Origin: an uncultured Treponema sp.
GTDB lineage: Bacteria; Spirochaetota; Spirochaetia; Treponematales; Treponemataceae
Direction: 5' to 3'
Length of the DNA stretch: 61,255 nt
NCBI GenBank assembly: GCA_937915735.1
Contig: CALGGS010000162.1
Location: forward strand, 1-61,255
A model generated the notes under the pieces. The model was not told the origin of the DNA, searched no databases, and saw only the letters and a list, made by a program, of their open reading frames with translations. The translations under genes and the position numbers were made by a program. Below, piece after piece: positions 46,077 through 54,839 of this stretch. The stretch's first letter is position 1; every line of letters begins with the position of its first letter.

Positions 46077-47063
46077 TTAATTGAAGCCGTAAAACTTTCT
46101 GACTTTCTCATCCGTAGGAAAATTCTTTAATGATGAGTAGAGCAACGAAGTTCCCAAAACTTTACAATTTGGAACATTTTTTAGCTCTTCATTTAGTTTT
46201 TTGGCAAGAATTTCATAATCAGCTTTATATGAATTCAATTGCTCAGTGAAAATGCGGCCAAAATTATCAAATAAGATTTCGCCGAGAAGTATTTTTGAAT
46301 TTTCCGAATAGCCTTTAGGAAGTGACAGATTTTCATTTTCATAAAAATCCCCATTTAAAAAATTTCTAATTCCGACATAATGTGAAACCATTTGTTTCAG
46401 CCCTTCAATATATTTATCAGTTGAAGAAAACAAAGCAAGGTCAGATTTATCATTTTCTTTCAGTTCCAATTTCATATTTTTCAATATGGATTTATCAATG
46501 TATATAGGCTTACTGAATTTATTGTCAAGATAAGACTTTCCGAGTTTATATTCAGAATTCGCTTTGGTTATTCCTATAATATACTCAGAGAACTTAGATT
46601 CAAGAAAAAGAACGACATTTTTACCTTTGCTATCTTTGCCCAATAAAACTACATCTATATTTGACGGACGTTTTATCACCTTATTTTTGAATTCAAAAAC
46701 AGTTTTCGTAAAAGTATAATCACCTATTTTCAGAGGATGTTTTTCAGTCACATTATAAAAAAACAGAAGTGAACATAGAGATGAAGAATGCAATGTCGTT
46801 ATTTTGCTTATTTCATTACCATTTCCAGAACAGGCTTGTCTGAATTTTTCTAAGAACAGTTCTCTTTCATTCAAAGCAAAAACATTTGCCATCCCAGAAC
46901 CTATCTGATTTATTATGTCATTATTTATTTCAAATTGATATGAAAAATCCGATTTACCAATTCTTTGAACTTCAAAGTCTAAATCGCTTTTATTCCAAAG
47001 ATGCGTGTATATGTTCTTTTTGTTTCCTTTAAGTTCCTCAAAGTCCAATTCATTGATTTTCAT
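46077..47063 (-). CDS. PD-(D/E)XK endonuclease-like protein
   Basis: This 328-aa protein is AT-rich in codon use compared with its neighbours. The nuclease motif is visible as Asp137 (PSNIDVVLL) and Glu155-Ser-Lys157 (LFLESKFSEY), the D-x(n)-E-x-K of the PD-(D/E)XK superfamily, similar in layout to PGN_0703-type putative restriction enzymes. No methyltransferase gene is adjacent, so it is either a type IV-like or abortive nuclease, or uses a host-modified target. It starts 34 nt downstream of a TATAAT box under a shared operator. Confidence 0.6.
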   Translation of the reverse strand: MKINELDFEELKGNKKNIYTHLWNKSDLDFEVQRIGKSDFSYQFEINNDIINQIGSGMANVFALNERELFLEKFRQACSGNGNEISKITTLHSSSLCSLLFFYNVTEKHPLKIGDYTFTKTVFEFKNKVIKRPSNIDVVLLGKDSKGKNVVLFLESKFSEYIIGITKANSEYKLGKSYLDNKFSKPIYIDKSILKNMKLELKENDKSDLALFSSTDKYIEGLKQMVSHYVGIRNFLNGDFYENENLSLPKGYSENSKILLGEILFDNFGRIFTEQLNSYKADYEILAKKLNEELKNVPNCKVLGTSLLYSSLKNFPTDEKVRKFYGFN

Positions 47064-47096
47064 ATTTTTTCCTCCATAAAGAAATTAGCTGCCTTC

Positions 47097-47131
47097 ATTA
47101 TAACAAAGAAAATCTCACAGAATGAGATTTT
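47097..47131 (-). promoter_or_regulatory. Operator TCTCA-N5-TGAGA and -10 box of the nuclease operon
   Basis: On the minus strand AAAATCTCATTCTGTGAGAT (arms 47109-47117 and 47123-47131) is followed by 10 nt from its TGAGA core to TATAAT (47102-47097). The inverted repeat could also act as a hairpin terminator for the Fic gene upstream, so both roles are possible. Confidence 0.6.
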
Positions 47132-47254
47132 TGAAAGTTTTTGGAATATAAAACAGAAATTGCAATAAAAAACACTTATTCTTCTGTATTTCATATTGCA
47201 AAACAGGGGAGTTTGTCAAGGTTCTATAAAAGGTGAACCACATGACGCCAGTTC

Positions 47255-48307
47255 TTACTTCTCTACCCAGACATAACTTGTCGCAGAACTTGCACCGATT
47301 TTTTCTACAACTCCCTGCTTCAGCAAATCTGCAAGGGTACGCTCGACGGTCTTTGTGCTGATGTCCGGGCATTTTTCTAGGATTTGCTTTTTGCTGATTT
47401 TTCCGACCGTGTTTTGAATCAGTCGTTTTACCCGCTCCGGCTTAGAAACCTTTTCGGAAGAAAGATATTCGACACGGCTTTCAAACTCGTTCGAGGCTTT
47501 TACAAGAAGTCCGAGATAATATTTGATGAACGGCACATAAGTGTTGGAGCTTTTATGCCAGTTTGCGGAAGAATCCTGCAATGCCTCGTAATATGTTTCT
47601 TTTGTCTGTTCGATAAGCATTTCGATACTGATGTATTTTCCAACAATAAAGCCCGCCCGGTAAAAAAGGAGCAATGTCAAAAGCCTGCTCATTCTGCCGT
47701 TTCCGTCTTCAAAAGGATGAATGCATAGAAAATCAAGAATGAACATAGGAATAAGGAGGAGTTTATCTGTTTTATTTTCATTCCACGCAAAAAGGAAGTT
47801 TTCGCACATACGGCACATGGCTTCTTCCGTTTCAAAAGCAGGAACCGGTGCAAACCGTACTTTCTGGATTCCATTACGGTCAGTTTCCGCAATGATATTG
47901 TCAGAAGTTTTATATTTCCCGCCAAAGCCAGATTTATTATAGGAATACAAATCGCGGTGAAGTTGCAAAATGATATTTGCAGTCGGGCTGATGTAATCAT
48001 AATTTTCGTGAATTGTATTCAGAACATCCCTATAGCCGGAAATTTCTTCTTCGTTGCGGTTCTTTGGCTCTGATTTTTGGCTCATCAATTCGTCAAGTCG
48101 TTTGTCGGTTGTAAAAATGCCTTCGATTCTGTTTGAAGATTTTGTACTCTGGATTTTTGCTATTTCAAGAAGCGTGCTCAGCTCGTCTTTTTTTGCTTCC
48201 ACAAACAGTTGCTGACGACCTTTGTGTTCATAAATCGTGGTTAAAAGCTGAACTATTTCCGGCGAAAGCAGATTTTTTGCGTTTTCATTGTATTCAAAAT
48301 TATGCAT
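47255..48307 (-). CDS. Fic-domain protein with intrinsic inhibitory motif and C-terminal winged helix
   Basis: This 350-aa protein has the canonical Fic motif HPFEDGNGRMSR at 197-208, so AMP transferase activity is expected. The inhibitory helix SNRIEG at residues 58-63 fits class II Fic proteins. Residues about 290-350 are a winged helix (KQILEKCPDISTKTVERTLA). This combination is common in Fic proteins that may bind DNA and regulate themselves. Three copies of a 12-bp site upstream (48327-48383) support self-regulation. No Fic-antitoxin gene is next to it, as inhibition is intrinsic. It shares the accessory island with the nuclease. Confidence 0.88.
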   Translation of the reverse strand: MHNFEYNENAKNLLSPEIVQLLTTIYEHKGRQQLFVEAKKDELSTLLEIAKIQSTKSSNRIEGIFTTDKRLDELMSQKSEPKNRNEEEISGYRDVLNTIHENYDYISPTANIILQLHRDLYSYNKSGFGGKYKTSDNIIAETDRNGIQKVRFAPVPAFETEEAMCRMCENFLFAWNENKTDKLLLIPMFILDFLCIHPFEDGNGRMSRLLTLLLFYRAGFIVGKYISIEMLIEQTKETYYEALQDSSANWHKSSNTYVPFIKYYLGLLVKASNEFESRVEYLSSEKVSKPERVKRLIQNTVGKISKKQILEKCPDISTKTVERTLADLLKQGVVEKIGASSATSYVWVEK

Positions 48308-48326
48308 TCTCTACCCCAAATCAAAT

Positions 48327-48383
48327 TTCTCTATGTCATTTTATATCAATTTGACATAGAGAACAATAAAATGACATAGAGAA
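48327..48383 (-). promoter_or_regulatory. Triple 12-bp operator upstream of fic
   Basis: TTCTCTATGTCA occurs three times without mismatch: inverted at 48327-48338, and direct (as TGACATAGAGAA on the plus strand) at 48352-48363 and 48372-48383. The second and third are 20 bp apart (about two helical turns). A minus-strand -10-like TATAAA lies between the first two. The likely binder is the Fic protein itself, or a nearby regulator. Confidence 0.65.
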
Positions 48384-48408
48384 ATGCCTGATTTTCTAAC
48401 ATAGCAAT

Positions 48409-50196
48409 CTATTCTTCGTCTGCCTTCAGAATCATCGCTCTTTCCCAGTCTAGCAACTCGTGCTCTTCAGCTGAGTTTTCGCCTTTTACATCGCAGAGAA
48501 CCCTAAAGACAGGCTCGGTGCCGCTTCCACGCATCCAAATGTATGCGAGGGGAGCTTTATTTTTGTCGGAAAAGAGGATTTTAAGGCCTCCCTTTCCGTT
48601 TTTTGAATAATCAGCCAGATTCCGACTTTCTTCGGTGCCGTTGGTGCCGATTGCCTCATAGCTTTCGATTCCGTATTTTGAGGAAAGCTCGCCCTTTTTT
48701 GCCTGCCATTCCTCTTCAAAGATTTTCTGGAATCTGCCTTTGAGGACTGAATGGTCAGCCGTCCTGATTTTAAGGATTGCCCTTTCTTCCGCGACTCCTG
48801 TTGTGGTGTAAGCAGGAAGAGTCTCAATCACATCGATAAGAGAAAAATCATTACTATAGGGGAGATTCCGAGCCTCACACCAGATGTGGAAAAGTCCCTT
48901 TACATTTTTGCCGCCTTCATTTGAATCCCTGAGGACAAGGAGCTTGACAAGGGCAAAAATCGTGTTCAAGGGGTCGCGCACTGCAGCCGGATGAGTGATA
49001 TTCCCTCCGTTACTTCCTTCGCCCAAAATCCGCACTGTGTAGCCCTCGCTCCGTTTTTTACGGGCAAGGTTCACCACATTGGCTTCGCCAACCTCCGCAC
49101 GGAAGATTTTTGCTCCGAAAGAAGAGACGATTTCGTCAATGCGCATGGAAGTGGGACAGTTTGCCGTCACAGCAAGATTTTCTTTTTTGCCACCGGAAAG
49201 ATTTTCCAGATAGCGCATGTAGGAAAGCTCCGAAAGGACTGAAAGGGCAAAGACTTCCTGAGCCTTGAGCACTTCCGCCTTAGCCGATTTTTCGTTCCAG
49301 AAGACTATGTTTCCCCGGTCGCCGTCACAGTCTGGCATGTAGCCCAGTTTGACTTCGCTTTTTCCTTCTTTTTGAAGCCGCTCCATTTCACCGGCGCACC
49401 AGACTAAGTTTTCAGGCTCAGGAATGATTGCGTGTACGATTTTACCCGGCTCGTCGTTGAGGCCGTAGTAAGAGATTCCGCAAGATTTAAAAACCTGAGT
49501 GTCGATTGAAAGGGTGCGGGCAGAGCCGTTCATGTCGGCCACGATTCCCAGAGGATTTGAGGCAAGGCTTTCCTTGATTTTTGAAAAAAGCTTTTCCTGC
49601 TCAGCTTCATCACCGCTTGCAGAAATGACTTCTTTTGAGAAAGCAAGATAGGCTGATTTTGACTCGACCTTTGCCTTCTGAGCGCTTTCTGCAGTTTTGA
49701 AGGATTTTTTTTCGTCAAGGATTTCCCGAATCTGCCGGATTTCTGATTCAGAAGAAAGTTTTTCGTTTAAGGCTTTGACCAATTTGGCGTTTTCTGCCCC
49801 GTTCAAGACTCCGCCGTCATCAAGGCCGAATTTGATTCCGTTGTGGCCTATGGGATTGTGGCTTGCAGAGATATAGATGAAACCGCTGGCTTTTTTACCG
49901 TAAGCCATGATTTCAGGAGCAGCGATAATGCCGGGATATTTCACTTTGATTTTTTTTGCCGCAAGGACTTTAAGCATAGCTTCGGCCATTGCCTTGCCTG
50001 TGGGGCGGGTATCACGGCCTACTATCACAAGGGGGGAAGAAGATTTTTCGCTCAGATAGTCCGCGAAAATTTCAGCCGAAATTCCTGCGATAACTTCATC
50101 ATCTCCGCTGATTTTTGAGTTATTGTCGTTTTCATCTCCAGAAATGGCGAAAACCTTGCGCCAGCCTGAAGCCGATGTAATCATTCCGTGGTTCAT
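48409..50196 (-). CDS. Second phosphohexomutase-family protein, divergent
   Basis: This 595-aa protein has the phosphoserine motif YISASHNPIGHNG, a variant metal loop GYMPDCDGDRGN (Asp-Cys-Asp replaces Asp-Pro-Asp), a sugar-binding GEGSNGG segment (instead of GEESG) and WMRGSGTEPVFRV at the C-terminus. Key catalytic residues remain, so it is probably active but on an altered substrate. It is distinct from the mutase at 42569-44362. The start at 50196 is the first ATG of the frame; the visible upstream sequence gives no clear Shine-Dalgarno. No operon partner is evident. Confidence 0.8.
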   Translation of the reverse strand: MNHGMITSASGWRKVFAISGDENDNNSKISGDDEVIAGISAEIFADYLSEKSSSPLVIVGRDTRPTGKAMAEAMLKVLAAKKIKVKYPGIIAAPEIMAYGKKASGFIYISASHNPIGHNGIKFGLDDGGVLNGAENAKLVKALNEKLSSESEIRQIREILDEKKSFKTAESAQKAKVESKSAYLAFSKEVISASGDEAEQEKLFSKIKESLASNPLGIVADMNGSARTLSIDTQVFKSCGISYYGLNDEPGKIVHAIIPEPENLVWCAGEMERLQKEGKSEVKLGYMPDCDGDRGNIVFWNEKSAKAEVLKAQEVFALSVLSELSYMRYLENLSGGKKENLAVTANCPTSMRIDEIVSSFGAKIFRAEVGEANVVNLARKKRSEGYTVRILGEGSNGGNITHPAAVRDPLNTIFALVKLLVLRDSNEGGKNVKGLFHIWCEARNLPYSNDFSLIDVIETLPAYTTTGVAEERAILKIRTADHSVLKGRFQKIFEEEWQAKKGELSSKYGIESYEAIGTNGTEESRNLADYSKNGKGGLKILFSDKNKAPLAYIWMRGSGTEPVFRVLCDVKGENSAEEHELLDWERAMILKADEE

Positions 50197-50307
50197 AGGA
50201 ATATTTTATCACGGAAAGCAGTCGGGGTTCAATTAAGAAAAATGAGGAAGTTTTTTAATTTAAATAACCTGTGTAATAATAGGTGCAATTAAGGTATAAT
50301 TTGATTT

Positions 50308-51501
50308 ATGGAAAAGCCCGAGAATTCAAAAAAATATATGCTTCGTGCGATTGAGCTCGCAAAAAAAGGTGAGGGACACACGAATCCAAATCCGCTGGTT
50401 GGTGCGGTTATCGTAAAGGATGGCAAAATAATAGGCGAGGGCTACCATCACATTTACGGGAGCTTACATGCCGAGCGGGAGGCCTTGAAAGATTGCCGCG
50501 AGAAGGGAAATAATCCAGAAGGAGCGACTATTTTCGTGACATTGGAGCCGTGTTGTCATCAGGGAAAGCAGCCGCCTTGCACGCATGCTCTTGTCGAAGC
50601 AAAACTTTCTCATGTCGTTGTCGGAAGCCGTGACCCGAATCCTCTCGTCCATGGAAAGGGAAACGAATATCTTCGTCAGAATGGAATTAAAGTGACAGAA
50701 GATTTTTTAAGGGACGAGTGCGACGAGCTAAATCCAGTGTTTTTTCACTACATTACGACAAAGTTGCCCTTCGTTTGCATGAAATATGCGATGACGCTTG
50801 ACGGAAAAATTGCTACGAAAAGCGGGGCATCCAAATGGATTTCAAATGAGCGCTCCAGGGAGTTTGTTCATGTCTTAAGAAACAAATATTCTGCAATTTT
50901 AGCCGGAATTGGTACGGTTTTAAGCGATGACCCGCTCTTAAATTGCCGTTTGAGCGATGAAGCCGTTCAAAAATTTGGTCTCTCTCACTCTCTTCCAGTA
51001 AGAAATCCTGTCCGCGTAATTTGTGATTCAGATTTGAGACTTCCGCTAGACAGCAGGATTGTTCAGACTGCAAAGGAAATACAAACGATAGTCGCCTGTG
51101 CGGAAAAAAATCGTTCTGAAGCGGAAAAAGCCTTGTTTGAAGAAAAAAAATCTGCCTTGGAAAAAGAAGGTGTAGAGATTGTTGAGCTTCTCCGGCCATC
51201 GTCTCAGAATGACAGTGCAAGCCAAAGTAGGGGAATAAATCTGAAATCTTTAATGAAAGTCCTTGGAGAAAAGAGCATAGACAGCGTTTTGATTGAGGGT
51301 GGTGCTGAAATCAATTATGCCGCTTTAAAATCTGGAATCGTAAACAAGCTTTATGCCTTTGTTGCACCAAAAATCTTTGGCGGAAAGGCAAAAACTCCGA
51401 TTGAAGGTGATGGCGTAAAGCTTCCTGAAGAGGCGTTCCAGTTTAAGCTCGAAAAAATCACTGATTTTGACGGGGATTTACTTTTGGAATACACGAATTA
51501 G
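50308..51501 (+). CDS. ribD: Riboflavin biosynthesis RibD (deaminase/reductase)
   Basis: The 397-aa protein joins two domains. The N-terminal deaminase has His54-Ala-Glu56 and the zinc ligands PCC at 81-83 and Cys91 (PPCTHAL). The reductase follows from about residue 150 (YAMTLDGKIATKSGASKWIS and, late, SVLIEGGAEINYAALKSG). It performs the second and third steps of riboflavin synthesis from GTP. No other rib genes and no FMN riboswitch are in view. TATAAT at 50295-50300 ends 7 nt before the ATG, and no Shine-Dalgarno is present. Confidence 0.9.
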   Translation: MEKPENSKKYMLRAIELAKKGEGHTNPNPLVGAVIVKDGKIIGEGYHHIYGSLHAEREALKDCREKGNNPEGATIFVTLEPCCHQGKQPPCTHALVEAKLSHVVVGSRDPNPLVHGKGNEYLRQNGIKVTEDFLRDECDELNPVFFHYITTKLPFVCMKYAMTLDGKIATKSGASKWISNERSREFVHVLRNKYSAILAGIGTVLSDDPLLNCRLSDEAVQKFGLSHSLPVRNPVRVICDSDLRLPLDSRIVQTAKEIQTIVACAEKNRSEAEKALFEEKKSALEKEGVEIVELLRPSSQNDSASQSRGINLKSLMKVLGEKSIDSVLIEGGAEINYAALKSGIVNKLYAFVAPKIFGGKAKTPIEGDGVKLPEEAFQFKLEKITDFDGDLLLEYTN

Positions 51502-51957
51502 CTCTTCAACCTCTTGCCGTGTCAGGGGAATATTTGAGTCGTAGGCTTTTTTTGCTGTTTCGATTTCTTCAAAAGTCCAGAGTTTTCCTTCCGTGTTCCT
51601 CATTCCAGGACAGTCCTCGCTACATTCCTTCCAGGTTGCTTCGTCTTTTATCATCCAAGACCAGAATGGATATGTTGAGCATTGAATAGGGCGCCCTTCA
51701 TAGCATGAGCAGCCGTTTTCCCAGAGAATGCAGTCATAATTCTTTTTTTCAAGAAGGGCGAGCACTTGTTTTCCTTCGTAGTAATCTGCCCACCGGCAAT
51801 ATTTTTGTACGAATTCGGGAATAGTCATTTTGAGATGATTTGTAAGTGCCGTTAAGTCGCGTAATGAAAGATAGACAAATCCGGGTGAATGGCCGCAGCA
51901 AAAAGAGCAGCGTTTGCACCCGAATTTTAGTCCGTTTTTGTAGAATGGTTCAGTCAT
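51478..51957 (-). CDS. YkgJ-family cysteine-cluster protein
   Basis: The 159-aa protein carries the CxxCxxCC cluster as FGCKRCSFCCGHSPG at residues 12-26 and a second set in LWENGCSCYEGRPIQCSTYPF. These cysteines probably bind zinc or an iron-sulfur centre. The function of YkgJ proteins is not settled. It overlaps ribD tail to tail by 24 bp, so the two transcripts converge. Confidence 0.82.
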   Translation of the reverse strand: MTEPFYKNGLKFGCKRCSFCCGHSPGFVYLSLRDLTALTNHLKMTIPEFVQKYCRWADYYEGKQVLALLEKKNYDCILWENGCSCYEGRPIQCSTYPFWSWMIKDEATWKECSEDCPGMRNTEGKLWTFEEIETAKKAYDSNIPLTRQEVEELIRVFQK

Positions 51958-51998
51958 TGCTAAGTATTTTACAGCATAGCAATTCCAGTTTCAATGTT

Positions 51999-53204
51999 TT
52001 AGCCTTTTTTGCGTTTAGAAATGATGTCGAATACGACCGCTCCAAGCAGAACTGCTCCTTTTACGACCTTTTGAATATCAGTTGACCAGCCGATAAGCGA
52101 CATTCCGTTGTTCAAAATTCCCATTACGAAGGCACCGACTACGGCACCGATAATCGTACCGACGCCACCAGCTGCCGCCGCACCACCAATGTAGCAGGAA
52201 GCGATGGCGTCAAGCTCGAAGCCGTCTCCAGCCTTTGGAGTTGCGGAGCCGTTTCGTGCAGAAAGTACGATTCCGGCTACTGCCGCAAGAAAGCCCATGT
52301 TAAGGTAGACCCAGAAGAACACCTTTCGAGTGTTGATTCCAGAAAGTCGGGCGGCCTTTTCGTTTCCTCCAAGGGCGTAAATCTGACGGCCGGCAACGGT
52401 ACGGCTTGTGATAAAGTGATAGATTCCGACGATAATTGCCATAAGGACAAGAACATTAGGAATTCCGTTGTTTCGCGCAAGCTTGTAGATAAGGAACCAC
52501 AAAATAAAGAGAATGATTGCCTCTTTTATGACAATTTGCCAGATTGGATTGACGGCAAAATCATATTTCTTTTTAGTGCGGTAGTTTTTCATTTCGGCAA
52601 GAATAATGAGCACGCTTGCAATGATGGCAATTCCAATTGAAACTAAGTCAAGATGTCCTGGAATTTTGTTTGGACCTACATGACCGAAGGGAATGTTAAT
52701 CGTTGGCAAGAATCCGACACCAATAAGGTTGTACAATGGCGGGGTAGGGCCTTTTGTCTGGGCTTTTAGCATTGTATAGGTAAGACCACGCCCCATAAGC
52801 ATAGAGGCAAGGGTTACGACAAAGGGCGGAATGTGCATTTTTGCGATAAAAAATCCGACAAAAGCACCTGTCAAGGTTCCGACAAGGAGGGCGACCGCAA
52901 ACGACAGGAATACCGGCAGATGAAAATCAACTACAAGTATCGCCGAGCAGGCTCCGGTTAAAGCGACGATTGAGCCGACACCCAAATCGACATTTCCTGT
53001 CAGTACACACAAAAGCATACCGACCGCAAGAATAACGACATAGCCGTTTTGCATAATCAGGTTGTTTATGTTCGTTGGGGAAGCATTTTTTCCGCCAGTC
53101 GCAATCATAAACAGAAGAAAAATCACGATGAGAGCGATGACCATGCCGTATTGCTTTACATCGAGATTTTCGATTTTCTTTGACAGAGGTTTATTTAGTT
53201 CCAT
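51999..53204 (-). CDS. Sugar ABC transporter permease (MmsB/GguB-type)
   Basis: The 401-aa protein has about 10 membrane segments and BPD_transp_2 features: LTGNVDLGVGSIVALTGACS, FVVTLASMLMGRGLTYT, YALGGNEKAARLSGINTRKV and SCYIGGAAAAGGVGTIIGAV. Its length fits the multiple-monosaccharide permeases, longer than RbsC. The start overlaps the ATPase gene by 14 bp, giving coupling. It forms the channel of the sugar importer with the two genes upstream. Confidence 0.9.
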   Translation of the reverse strand: MELNKPLSKKIENLDVKQYGMVIALIVIFLLFMIATGGKNASPTNINNLIMQNGYVVILAVGMLLCVLTGNVDLGVGSIVALTGACSAILVVDFHLPVFLSFAVALLVGTLTGAFVGFFIAKMHIPPFVVTLASMLMGRGLTYTMLKAQTKGPTPPLYNLIGVGFLPTINIPFGHVGPNKIPGHLDLVSIGIAIIASVLIILAEMKNYRTKKKYDFAVNPIWQIVIKEAIILFILWFLIYKLARNNGIPNVLVLMAIIVGIYHFITSRTVAGRQIYALGGNEKAARLSGINTRKVFFWVYLNMGFLAAVAGIVLSARNGSATPKAGDGFELDAIASCYIGGAAAAGGVGTIIGAVVGAFVMGILNNGMSLIGWSTDIQKVVKGAVLLGAVVFDIISKRKKG

Positions 53205-54759
53205 AGTAGTCTCCCTTTGCGTTGTTGTGACTCATTATGCATTTCATAATGCTTTCCTGAGATGCGTCTTTTGCGTTCAGCTCGCCCGCAATTTCGCCTT
53301 CATTTATGACATAGATTCTGTCGCAAGTGCCAAGAAGCTCTGGCATTTCCGAAGAAATTACGATGACAGCTTTTCCGCTTTTTGCAAGCTCATTGATGAC
53401 GCAGTAAATTTCGTATTTTGCTCCGACATCAATACCGCGGGTTGGCTCGTCAAGAATAAGCACATCCGGCTGGCTGAGCATCCATTTTGCAAGAACTACC
53501 TTCTGCTGGTTTCCGCCGGAAAGATTTCCGACCTTTTGGTTTATGGAAGGCGTCTTTACATTTATGCGATTTCTGTATTCTTCAGATTTTACGATTTCCT
53601 CGTTTGAGTCGACGACACCGTTCTTTGAAAAATAGTTGCGCAAGGCAGCCATAGTCATATTGTGCTTAATGTCGTCAATGAGAACCAGGCCATAGTTTTT
53701 TCGGTCTTCGCTCGTATAGGCGATTTTTGAATTTATGGCATCCCGAACGGAATTGATTTTGACTTCTTTTCCGTGCATTTTGATTGTGCCAGAAATTTTT
53801 TGTCCCCAGCTTTTTCCGAAAATGCTCATGGCAAGCTCGGTTCGTCCCGCCCCCATAAGACCTGCAAGACCTACGACCTCGCCCGCACGGACATTAAAGC
53901 TTACATTTTTGATAAAATGCCGCATCGGGTCATCCGGATGGTAAACATTCCAGTCAGAGACTTCCATAATGACATCTCCGACATTGCAGTCTGTTCTTGG
54001 CGGATAGCGGTTCGTCAGCTCACGACCTACCATACCTTTTATGATTCGTTCTTCAGAAAAATCATCGACTCCCTTTGTGAGAGTTTCTATTGATTTTCCG
54101 TCCCGAATAACCGTGATTTTGTCCGCAATATAGCTGATTTCGTTTAATTTATGCGAAATCATAATGCAGGTGATTCCCTGCTTTTTTAATTCCTGTAAGA
54201 TTTGAAGAAGGTGAGCGCTTTCCTCGTCATTTAAGGAGGCAGTAGGCTCATCAAGAATCAGAAGATTTACTTTTTTGGCGAGTGCCTTTGCGATTTCAAT
54301 GAGCTGCTGTTTTCCGACTCCGAGAGAATTTACAGGAGCATTGATATTTTCATGCTCAAGCCCGACTTTTTTGAGCATTTCCACCGCGCGGGAGCGAGTT
54401 TTGTCCCAGTCGATGATGCCCTTAAAGGCAAGCTGCTCATTTCCCATAAAGATGTTCTCGGCGATTGACAAATATGGGCTTAGGGCAAGTTCCTGATGAA
54501 TGATGACAATGCCTTTTTCCTCGCTATCTTTTAGGGAATGGAATTTACAGGTTTCGCCGTTGTAAATAATGTCACCTGAATATGTGCCATAGGGGTAGCT
54601 TCCGGAAAGAACATTCATCAATGTAGACTTTCCCGCACCATTTTCGCCACAAAGAGCATGTATTTCCCCACGGGTAACTTGAATGGTAACATCATCGAGC
54701 GCCCTGACTCCAGGGAATTCCTTGGTGATGTGGTCCATTTCCAGAATAATATCGTCCAT
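53191..54759 (-). CDS. Sugar ABC transporter ATP-binding protein (MmsA/GguA-type)
   Basis: The 522-aa protein contains two ABC domains. The first has GENGAGKSTLMNV, LGVGKQQLIEIAKA and LILDEPTASLND; the second has GLMGAGRTELAMSIF, LSGGNQQKVVLAKWM and LILDEPTRGIDVG. The second Walker A is degenerate, as usual in this family. It powers import of xylose, galactose or similar monosaccharides. It follows the substrate-binding gene after an intercistronic hairpin and overlaps the permease gene. Confidence 0.92.
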   Translation of the reverse strand: MDDIILEMDHITKEFPGVRALDDVTIQVTRGEIHALCGENGAGKSTLMNVLSGSYPYGTYSGDIIYNGETCKFHSLKDSEEKGIVIIHQELALSPYLSIAENIFMGNEQLAFKGIIDWDKTRSRAVEMLKKVGLEHENINAPVNSLGVGKQQLIEIAKALAKKVNLLILDEPTASLNDEESAHLLQILQELKKQGITCIMISHKLNEISYIADKITVIRDGKSIETLTKGVDDFSEERIIKGMVGRELTNRYPPRTDCNVGDVIMEVSDWNVYHPDDPMRHFIKNVSFNVRAGEVVGLAGLMGAGRTELAMSIFGKSWGQKISGTIKMHGKEVKINSVRDAINSKIAYTSEDRKNYGLVLIDDIKHNMTMAALRNYFSKNGVVDSNEEIVKSEEYRNRINVKTPSINQKVGNLSGGNQQKVVLAKWMLSQPDVLILDEPTRGIDVGAKYEIYCVINELAKSGKAVIVISSEMPELLGTCDRIYVINEGEIAGELNAKDASQESIMKCIMSHNNAKGDYYGTK

Positions 54760-54783
54760 AAGTATAGTATCCTGTTACTCTAA

Positions 54784-54838
54784 CTAAAAAAAAGCCCCGC
54801 ACTTTTGCGCGCAGGACTTACCGATTTTAAGGGGCTGT
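54784..54838 (-). terminator. Intercistronic attenuator hairpin between the binding protein and ATPase genes
   Basis: On the minus strand AGCCCC (54836-54831) pairs with GGGGCT (54798-54793), followed by a T-run of eight. An inner GCGC-rich hairpin is possible. It lies directly after the binding-protein stop. Partial termination here would make the binding protein more abundant than the membrane subunits, a usual pattern. Confidence 0.7.
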
Positions 54839-54839
54839 T

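Noticed and set aside
46077..47063. Nuclease as part of a classical restriction-modification system
   Set aside because: No DNA methyltransferase or specificity gene is found within several kilobases on either side.
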